This document shows positions 1 to 4,953 of a DNA stretch of 11,340 nucleotides, one piece after another. Each line of letters begins with the position of its first letter. The stretch's first letter is position 1. The notes beneath the pieces are model-generated. The model was not told where the DNA came from, searched no databases, and was given only the letters and a program-made list of their open reading frames with translations. The translations under genes were made by a program, and so were the position numbers. Source of the DNA: an uncultured delta proteobacterium (GTDB lineage: Bacteria; RBG-13-61-14; DRUE01); assembly GCA_903930515.1 (NCBI GenBank), contig CAIYYW010000377.1, positions 1 to 11,340 of the forward strand, written 5' to 3'.

Positions 1-1
1 C

Positions 2-319
2 TCCTGCTCCTGCTCGGACAAGAAGGGCGGGGAGGACCGGTATCAGCCGGCGCGGGAATTGGACCAGATTTATTTCAACCAACTGGTCAAGGCGATTGAT
101 CCGAACTGGAATTTTGACCAGATCAAATTCCCTCCCGGCGCCGATCCCAAGCTCCGGTTGGAAAACCAATATTTGCATCAGTTGTTCCAGAAACTCCACA
201 CCGAAGTTGACCAATTTTTATCCCAGAAATCACTGAAAGAAATACTGCTGGAAGAATTTCCCGCGACCGCTTCTTCCGCGGATCCGGAACCAAAACCGGC
301 TCAGCCGGCCCCGGATTAA
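2..319 (+). CDS. C-terminal end of an unrecognised protein (5' partial)
   Basis: The frame is open from the window edge to a TAA at 317-319, giving about 105 residues. The visible part begins with two closely spaced cysteines (S-C-S-C-S). It continues as a charged, mostly helical segment (for example LDQIYFNQLVKAIDPNWNF and LHQLFQKLHTEVDQFL) and ends in a proline/alanine-rich tail (PEPKPAQPAPD), which looks like a disordered C-terminus. The TTG at 59 could start a shorter protein of 86 residues, but no Shine-Dalgarno sequence precedes it, so I treat the gene as continuing upstream. I do not recognise the family. The paired cysteines might bind metal or be the end of an export signal, but too little is visible to decide. 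Confidence 0.55.
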   Translation, partial: SCSCSDKKGGEDRYQPARELDQIYFNQLVKAIDPNWNFDQIKFPPGADPKLRLENQYLHQLFQKLHTEVDQFLSQKSLKEILLEEFPATASSADPEPKPAQPAPD

Positions 320-488
320 AAACGGCGGAGCCGCCAACCCGTCCCGGGAACCAAAGGGCGAAAAAGCGCGCGAAGTTCCGTGAAAAATTTGACAACCGGC
401 TGTTCGCGCCGATGCCCAAAACCCAGGCGGTCCTGATCGGGTCCCGGCATCCGGCGCCGGCCGCGGTCCCGGCCTAAAATCTTTGTCG

Positions 489-510
489 GGTTCTTGGCAG
501 GGAGAGAACC
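489..510. repeat. Short inverted repeat upstream of the histidine kinase gene
   Basis: GGTTCT (489-494) and AGAACC (505-510) are perfect 6-bp inverted arms around a 10-nt centre, about 40 bp before the putative -35 of the kinase gene. No U-run follows, so it is not a typical terminator. It could be an operator, or chance. Confidence 0.25.
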
Positions 511-550
511 TGGAACGCGGGTATGTTTTTGTAGGATTATTTCATCCGGC

Positions 551-581
551 TTGAACAAATCCGGCCAGATGTGGTAATAAT
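551..581 (+). promoter_or_regulatory. Putative sigma-70 promoter of the histidine kinase gene
   Basis: TTGAAC at 551-556 is the same -35 hexamer as in the much clearer tRNA promoter at 9368. It is followed by an AT-rich run, TAATAATAATAA, within 575-586. The best -10 match, AATAAT at 576-581, gives a 19-bp spacer, which is longer than ideal. The placement about 30 bp before the ATG fits, but the -10 is ambiguous. Confidence 0.35.
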
Positions 582-611
582 AATAAATCGTGCGGCCGGG
601 GAAGGAATCAA

Positions 612-2015
612 ATGGCGATCATTAATAGACGGGTTCGAACCCATCCGTTCTGGCTGCCGTCCGAGACCAGCCTGATTGACGGGGTGCGCTGGCTGATCAA
701 GCTGCGCTGGCTGGCGATCGCCGGGGTGGCCGGCGCGCTGGTGATCGGGATCCGTTTTTTCGGCCTGCCTCTTTTTTGGAAAGGGATCCTGGGAGTGACC
801 TTGAGTCTGATCCTGCTCAACCTGATCTACTGGGCGATTCTGCGGGAGCGATTTGAGTCGGGGGAGAAGGAAACGGAGGCGCTGACGGCGGCGACTCTCT
901 TCGCGCACCTCCAGATCAGCCTGGACCTGGCCCTGCTCACGCTCCTGCTCTATTTCGCGGGCGGGGCCATCAACCCCTTTATCTTTTTCTACATTTTCCA
1001 CATCATCATCTCCAGCATCCTGCTCACCCGAAGGGACAGCTATTTTCAGGCCGGGTTCGCCGTGATCTTGTTCATCGGTCTGGTCTTTCTCAGTAAGTCG
1101 GAAAGCATCCGTTATTTCCCGCTCTATCCGAATTTTGATCCGGCTTTCCTGTTGGGCCGCGACCAGATCCTGGTTATGATCGCCTCGTTCGCGGTCACCT
1201 TGTTCGTGGCGGCCTTTTTAAGCAGCTCCATTATGGAGCGGCTGCGGGAGAAGGAGGATCAACTGGCGAACGCTTATCAGGAGGTGGTGAAGCGGGAGAA
1301 GATCAAGAGCGAGTTCGCCAGGACGGTCGCGCACGAGCTTAGGAGCCCGATGAGCGCGATTATGAATTTTATCCACGCGGTGCGTTTGAGCGAGAAGGAC
1401 CGGCTGAGCGAGAAGTCCCAGGAATTTCTGGAACGGGCGCTCCTCCGCGGGCAGGGGTTGATTGATTTGATCCGGGACCTGCTGGATTTGTCCCGGCTGG
1501 AGGCCGCGGAGCCTCCCAAGCTGGAGGAGTTGGAGGAAGTGGATTTGATCTCGGAGTTGGAGCTGATTTTAAGCGTGGAAAAGACCAGCGGGGACGCCAA
1601 GGGGGTGGCGGTTTATTTCAACCATCCCCCGGTACTTCCCAGGATCCGCTACTCCCGGGCCGCGGTTCAGCAGATTTTTTCCAACCTGATCTCCAACGCC
1701 TTCCGCTACACTCCGGCCGGAGGGGTTATCCGGGTGGAGATAAGCCGGGAGGACCGTCAGGTGAAATGCCGGGTGGCGGACACCGGGATCGGCATCCCCA
1801 AGGAGGCGCTCAGCCAGATCTTCAGCGAATTTTACCGGGCGTCCAACGCCAAACAGTTCTCGCCGATCGGGACCGGCCTGGGCCTTTCCATCACCAAGAC
1901 CCTGCTCAGCCGCTACGGCGGAAGGATTGAGGTTGAAAGCGAGCCTTCCAAGGGCACGGCTTTTGTTATTTATTTTGATTTCGAGCCCGGCATCCAGGTT
2001 CAGCAAGCCGGTTAA
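612..2015 (+). CDS. Membrane sensor histidine kinase with RegB/PrrB-like GGxxNPF motif
   Basis: A 467-residue sensor kinase that should autophosphorylate on His and pass phosphate to a response regulator. The N-terminal half has about six membrane helices (near residues 32-50, 55-77, 99-116, 122-138, 146-160, 184-206). GGAINPF at 117-123 lies in the short loop between helices 3 and 4; in RegB/PrrB the GGxxNPF loop at this place binds quinone. A coiled linker leads to HisKA with phosphoacceptor His241 (AHELRSPM). The ATPase has an N-box (SNLISNAF, 357-364), G1 (DTGIGIP, 390-396), F-box (FSEFYRAS) and G2 (GTGLGLS, 420-426). The only cysteine is Cys386 in the ATPase domain, so a RegB-type redox cysteine near the H-box is absent. 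GAAGGA at 601-606 supports the ATG. Dodecin follows 21 nt downstream. No response regulator is visible. Kinase assignment is firm; quinone sensing is inferred. Confidence 0.95.
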   Translation: MAIINRRVRTHPFWLPSETSLIDGVRWLIKLRWLAIAGVAGALVIGIRFFGLPLFWKGILGVTLSLILLNLIYWAILRERFESGEKETEALTAATLFAHLQISLDLALLTLLLYFAGGAINPFIFFYIFHIIISSILLTRRDSYFQAGFAVILFIGLVFLSKSESIRYFPLYPNFDPAFLLGRDQILVMIASFAVTLFVAAFLSSSIMERLREKEDQLANAYQEVVKREKIKSEFARTVAHELRSPMSAIMNFIHAVRLSEKDRLSEKSQEFLERALLRGQGLIDLIRDLLDLSRLEAAEPPKLEELEEVDLISELELILSVEKTSGDAKGVAVYFNHPPVLPRIRYSRAAVQQIFSNLISNAFRYTPAGGVIRVEISREDRQVKCRVADTGIGIPKEALSQIFSEFYRASNAKQFSPIGTGLGLSITKTLLSRYGGRIEVESEPSKGTAFVIYFDFEPGIQVQQAG

Positions 2016-2024
2016 CCACAACCC

Positions 2025-2033
2025 AGGAGGTGT
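2025..2033 (+). promoter_or_regulatory. Strong ribosome binding site of the dodecin gene
   Basis: AGGAGGTGT is a near-perfect complement of the 16S rRNA 3' end and sits 3 nt before the ATG when the whole match is counted. It is the strongest Shine-Dalgarno sequence in the window and suggests the dodecin is made at a higher rate than the kinase upstream of it. Confidence 0.8.
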
Positions 2034-2036
2034 GTT

Positions 2037-2249
2037 ATGGCAGTAGCGCGAGTGACCAGAGTGATCGGGAGCAGCCCGGTGAGTTTTCAGGACGCCCTGG
2101 AGGAAGCCTTTAAAAGGGCGAGCCGGACCCTGCGCGGGATTATGGAAATGAAGGTGGTGGCGGATAAGGTCAGGGTGGAGAACAATGAGATCAAGGAATA
2201 TGTGACCGAGTTGGACATCACCTTTGTCGTGGAGGACTCCGGATCGTAA
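2037..2249 (+). CDS. Dodecin family protein
   Basis: A 70-residue protein of normal dodecin length, showing the family layout: strand VARVTRVIGSSP, an amphipathic helix SFQDALEEAFKRASRTLRGI, then strands MKVVADKVRVENN and KEYVTELDITFVVED. Dodecins form hollow 12-subunit spheres; the best known ones store or buffer riboflavin or FMN. Judging by remembered alignments, the flavin-stacking Trp of haloarchaeal and many bacterial dodecins falls on E37 or a neighbour in GIMEMKV, and the protein has no Trp at all. It therefore belongs to the large group of Trp-less dodecins, of which some members (for example Rv1498A) are reported not to bind flavin. Its cargo is unknown. It probably shares the kinase transcript but has its own strong ribosome binding site. 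Confidence 0.92.
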   Translation: MAVARVTRVIGSSPVSFQDALEEAFKRASRTLRGIMEMKVVADKVRVENNEIKEYVTELDITFVVEDSGS

Positions 2250-2289
2250 AAAATCACGGCGTTGAGGCTGCCCGGTTCCGGAATCCCCC

Positions 2290-3021
2290 CTATCCTTCTT
2301 CCAGGATCAGGTTTTTCCCCGCGCTTTTAGTCGTCTCGGCCTTGATAAATTTTTCAAGCTCATTCCGGGTGTAAGGATCCATCTCCAGGAATTTGATCCC
2401 CATTCCCGGAAGGTGCCCCGGTTTTTCCGCTTCCGCCTTGGCCACCACCCGGACCACTTCCCCGTGCAGAAGCATTTCCCGGCTATTGTCCGGATGAACC
2501 AGGGTGATGGCAAATTGTTCGCCAACCTCCCTGGGCCTTTCAGTTTGAATGAAAATGCCGCCGTGGCTGAAATTATGTATGAATTCCTCCACCAGCGCCT
2601 CCTTGCTTTCAAACTTGACCCGGATTTTGGCCTCCACCCGTTGATGCTTGCGTCGGCCTAAAATGTCCTGTTGGTTTTTCAGGATGCCCTGGATAAACTT
2701 CTCGATCCGCTCCCGGCCCCCCGTCTCCAGCTCCAGAATCTGGATCCCCATCCCGGCCGGGGTTTGCTCGTTGGCCTGGTCCGGGGTAACGATATGGATC
2801 ACTTCCCCCAGCGCCACCACCGATTCCTCGCTCTCCGGCATAATCAGGACCAGCTCCACCTTATCGCGCAGGCCGCAGGGTTTCTGGGTCCGGATGAACA
2901 GGCCGCCCTTGCTGATGTTGTGCGTGTATTCGCTGATAAAGGACTCGGTGTCCTTGAACCGGACTTTGAGCCGGATCTTGATCCGGGCCAATTTTCTCCT
3001 TCCGTTGTCCTTCAATACCAT
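2290..3021 (-). CDS. Tandem PilZ-domain c-di-GMP receptor
   Basis: A soluble 243-residue protein made of two PilZ domains of the short delta-proteobacterial type (TIGR02266-like). Domain 1 spans about 6-115, domain 2 about 121-228. Both keep the c-di-GMP contacts: R9-K-L-A-R13 with N35-I-S-K-G-G40, and R124-K-H-Q-R128 with N150-F-S-H-G-G155. Each domain ends with the same pattern, GMGI(Q/K)(I/F)LE followed by a helix with EKFI, which shows an internal duplication. There is no output domain, so it probably acts by binding a partner when c-di-GMP is high. The gene lies 71 nt downstream of a glycosyltransferase gene on the same strand. The ATG has no Shine-Dalgarno sequence, but a promoter-like pair directly precedes it. 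The gene converges on the dodecin with 40 nt between, where I see no clear terminator. Confidence 0.93.
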   Translation of the reverse strand: MVLKDNGRRKLARIKIRLKVRFKDTESFISEYTHNISKGGLFIRTQKPCGLRDKVELVLIMPESEESVVALGEVIHIVTPDQANEQTPAGMGIQILELETGGRERIEKFIQGILKNQQDILGRRKHQRVEAKIRVKFESKEALVEEFIHNFSHGGIFIQTERPREVGEQFAITLVHPDNSREMLLHGEVVRVVAKAEAEKPGHLPGMGIKFLEMDPYTRNELEKFIKAETTKSAGKNLILEEG

Positions 3022-3028
3022 AAATAAA

Positions 3029-3057
3029 ATGTTAACCGAGTTTAATCAATTTGGCAA
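3029..3057 (-). promoter_or_regulatory. Putative promoter of the tandem PilZ gene
   Basis: Read on the minus strand: TTGCCA (5/6 of the -35 consensus, plus-strand 3052-3057), a 17-bp spacer, then TAACAT (4/6 of the -10, plus-strand 3029-3034). The start of transcription would fall at about 3020-3023, on or beside the ATG at 3021. This would give an almost leaderless message, in line with the missing Shine-Dalgarno sequence. Confidence 0.45.
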
Positions 3058-3061
3058 ATTG
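3047..3061. promoter_or_regulatory. Perfect inverted repeat over the -35 box (operator candidate)
   Basis: CAATTT (3047-3052), GGC, AAATTG (3056-3061) form a perfect 6-3-6 inverted repeat. It covers the putative -35 hexamer of the PilZ gene, which is where a repressor would block polymerase. No regulator is identified. Confidence 0.4.
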
Positions 3062-3092
3062 GGTGTGCGACATAAATCTTGATAAATTACAG

Positions 3093-4736
3093 CTATGGCA
3101 GGGTCCCGCCTCGGTCCGCGGACAAGGCCTGATATATCGAGACCCTCCCGATCTTGGTCCGGAGCCGGTAGTTGTTGATGAAAAAGGAATACAGAGACGG
3201 GAACTGGGCGCGGAACGATCCCCAGAGTTCGCGGGAGGCGAAATGGAACAACTGATGATCCTGGCCCGGCCAGCGGTCGGTGATGATGAAGAATTCCGGG
3301 CGCGCCGAGATGATCTCTCGGGCATATCTTTCCCTCCATTCCCGCTGCCGGGGCGGGACTTCGCCGTCGGCTCGGAGTAACAGGAGTTGGTGGGTGCAGG
3401 GGAAAAGGGTGGGCATTTTTTTATGCAGCAAAAACGGGATCAGCGGGTATCCGCCGAAAACCACGATCCGGTCTCCGGGCCTGACCATGGGCTGAAGGTA
3501 TTGCGCCGCCCGGTAATAATCCGAGGCGAACTGGCGGTCGTTATCGGTGTTGAACCCGGCCAGGTAGGCGCGGTTGAGATCGCGGAAGCAATAATTGAGC
3601 GCGAATTTTTTCATCCAGGGATCCAAATGAAGGACCATCAGCAGGATCAATCCCGCCAGGGCCGCGCCGGAAAATATTTTTCCCCTGGTCCGTCCCAGGA
3701 GACGGCTGATCCAACTGATGGCCCAGGCAAAAGCTCCCCCGCCGAAGATCATCAGCATCCCCCAGAACACGATCAGATGATAGGGGAAAAATTTGGCCTG
3801 GAGCCGGTAGTTGATCAGGCCGACCATGGCCAGGGAAAGAATCAGCCAGAAGATATTTTTGTCCTTGGCGAGCAGGCCGCTCCGGAGCTGGATGCCGATG
3901 AAAACTATTCCCGGAAACAGGATCAGGGGCCAGTCCCGGAACAGCAACCTTGGGAGCGCGCCCCTTCTCCAGACCATTGCCGCAATTTGCGGGTCGCTCA
4001 TCCGGCTGTAGATTTCAGCGTTGAACCAGATCAGGGCCTGGTAAAGCTCGGGCAAATAACCCAGGCGCCAATAATAAAAAATCACCGCCAGGGAAGGGGC
4101 CAGGCAGCAGAAGCTGAAGAGCGCAAGCTCGATCCAGACCGGGATCGGACGATCCCGGATTCCCTGGAGCAGGAGATATACCCCGAACACCGGCCAAACC
4201 AGCCCGTAAGTGGGCTTGAGCAGGAAAACCAAACCGCAGATCAGCCCGACCAGGACGGCTCTCAGGCAAAATCTTTTTTCCGAAACCACCGCGGCCAGGA
4301 TCCCCAGCAATAAGAACCAGAAAATAAATCCCTCCCGCTGTCCGGTGTCCGCGCTCTTCAAATTATAATAATATATCCCGTAAAACCCCGCGGCCAGAAA
4401 GCCCGCCAAAGAAAGCCCGCTCATCCTCCGGGCCAAATAATAAATCATCACCAGCCCGCTGAGCTGGACCAGGAAATCAAAAATCCGGAAATCCAGGATG
4501 GTGTCCCCGAACAATTCCAGGACCAGACGGTGGATGAGGAAAATGCCGGGAAAGGCGTGATCAAACGCGCCGATATAAGGCGGCAGATGATCCGCCTTCC
4601 AGACCCAGGCCGTGTAACTCATTATGCTTTGATCCATCCCCAGGTTGAACCAGAGGGTCAGGGAAAGAAAAAATCCCCCGACCAGCATTCCCGGCCAGAA
4701 CCACGGGTCCTTGAAAATTATTTTATCCTCCCCCAT
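3093..4736 (-). CDS. Polytopic GT-C-type (PMT/ArnT-like) glycosyltransferase
   Basis: With the ATG at 4736 the protein has 547 residues. About ten hydrophobic helices fill residues 12-390, followed by a soluble C-terminal domain of about 150 residues (for example PGDRIVVFGGYP, REIISARPEFFIITD). This is the layout of GT-C enzymes that move sugars from polyprenyl-phosphate donors on the outer face of the inner membrane. The first loop has acidic residues in the expected places: D35 in MDQSIMSYTAWVWK and D59 in GAFDHAFPG, the latter resembling the D-H-x-P of PMT_2/ArnT proteins. The frame is open up to 4979, but that would overlap the divergent glycyl radical gene, and a consensus -10 lies just before 4736. 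The weak Shine-Dalgarno-like AAGGG is 2 nt before this ATG. The PilZ gene lies downstream on the same strand. Donor and acceptor cannot be told from sequence. Confidence 0.82.
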   Translation of the reverse strand: MGEDKIIFKDPWFWPGMLVGGFFLSLTLWFNLGMDQSIMSYTAWVWKADHLPPYIGAFDHAFPGIFLIHRLVLELFGDTILDFRIFDFLVQLSGLVMIYYLARRMSGLSLAGFLAAGFYGIYYYNLKSADTGQREGFIFWFLLLGILAAVVSEKRFCLRAVLVGLICGLVFLLKPTYGLVWPVFGVYLLLQGIRDRPIPVWIELALFSFCCLAPSLAVIFYYWRLGYLPELYQALIWFNAEIYSRMSDPQIAAMVWRRGALPRLLFRDWPLILFPGIVFIGIQLRSGLLAKDKNIFWLILSLAMVGLINYRLQAKFFPYHLIVFWGMLMIFGGGAFAWAISWISRLLGRTRGKIFSGAALAGLILLMVLHLDPWMKKFALNYCFRDLNRAYLAGFNTDNDRQFASDYYRAAQYLQPMVRPGDRIVVFGGYPLIPFLLHKKMPTLFPCTHQLLLLRADGEVPPRQREWRERYAREIISARPEFFIITDRWPGQDHQLFHFASRELWGSFRAQFPSLYSFFINNYRLRTKIGRVSIYQALSADRGGTLP

Positions 4737-4745
4737 TGCCCTTGC

Positions 4746-4774
4746 ATTATATCCCAGGAGGGGCCGGGGATGAA
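4746..4774 (-). promoter_or_regulatory. Putative promoter of the glycosyltransferase gene
   Basis: Read on the minus strand, a perfect TATAAT (plus-strand 4746-4751) lies 9 nt before the chosen ATG at 4736. A weak -35, TTCATC (plus-strand 4769-4774, 3/6), sits 17 bp further up. Transcription would start within a few bases of the ATG. The -10 match is exact; the -35 is poor, so an activator may be needed, or the match may be chance. Confidence 0.4.
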
Positions 4775-4814
4775 TCGGAACAGACCTTCGGTTGAAAGGA
4801 TGACCGGCGGATAA

Positions 4815-4875
4815 GTTGATCGGGAAGAAAAGACTCCATCCGCGGCCCCTGATCAACCTAGTCAACCGATCAACC
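4815..4875. repeat. Inverted and direct repeats of GATCAACC type in the divergent region
   Basis: GTTGATCGG (4815-4823) is the exact reverse complement of CCGATCAAC (4866-4874), a 9-bp inverted repeat with a 42-nt centre. Within the right side, GATCAACC (4851-4858), GTCAACC (4861-4867) and GATCAACC (4868-4875) are direct repeats. The cluster lies between the divergent glycosyltransferase and glycyl radical genes, where a shared regulator would bind. Confidence 0.4.
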
Positions 4876-4940
4876 TTTTCCCCTTTCCCGCGGTTAAACT
4901 TGATTTTGATTTTGTTTGTCAGCAATATAGGTATCAGGGC

Positions 4941-4947
4941 AAAGGAG
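4941..4947 (+). promoter_or_regulatory. Ribosome binding site fixing the glycyl radical enzyme start
   Basis: AAAGGAG lies 6 nt before the ATG at 4954. The frame is open further upstream to an ATG at 4816, but that one lacks a comparable site and would cross the regulatory repeats, so 4954 is preferred. Confidence 0.75.
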
Positions 4948-4953
4948 AATTCA

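Noticed and set aside
211-476. Open frame overlapping and following the first partial gene, with a basic stretch (RAKKRAKFREKFDNRLFA).
   Set aside because: It has no suitable start or ribosome binding site, and 88 open codons are not unusual at this GC content. A frameshifted continuation of the upstream gene cannot be excluded but is not supported.
3387-4313. 308-codon plus-strand frame opposite the glycosyltransferase.
   Set aside because: Its product is rich in Gln, Pro, Asp and Glu with no hydrophobic core, the signature of the antisense of a membrane protein gene.
4816-4911. CRISPR-like array from the GATCAACC repeats.
   Set aside because: The repeats are 7-8 bp and nearly contiguous, without spacers of uniform length.
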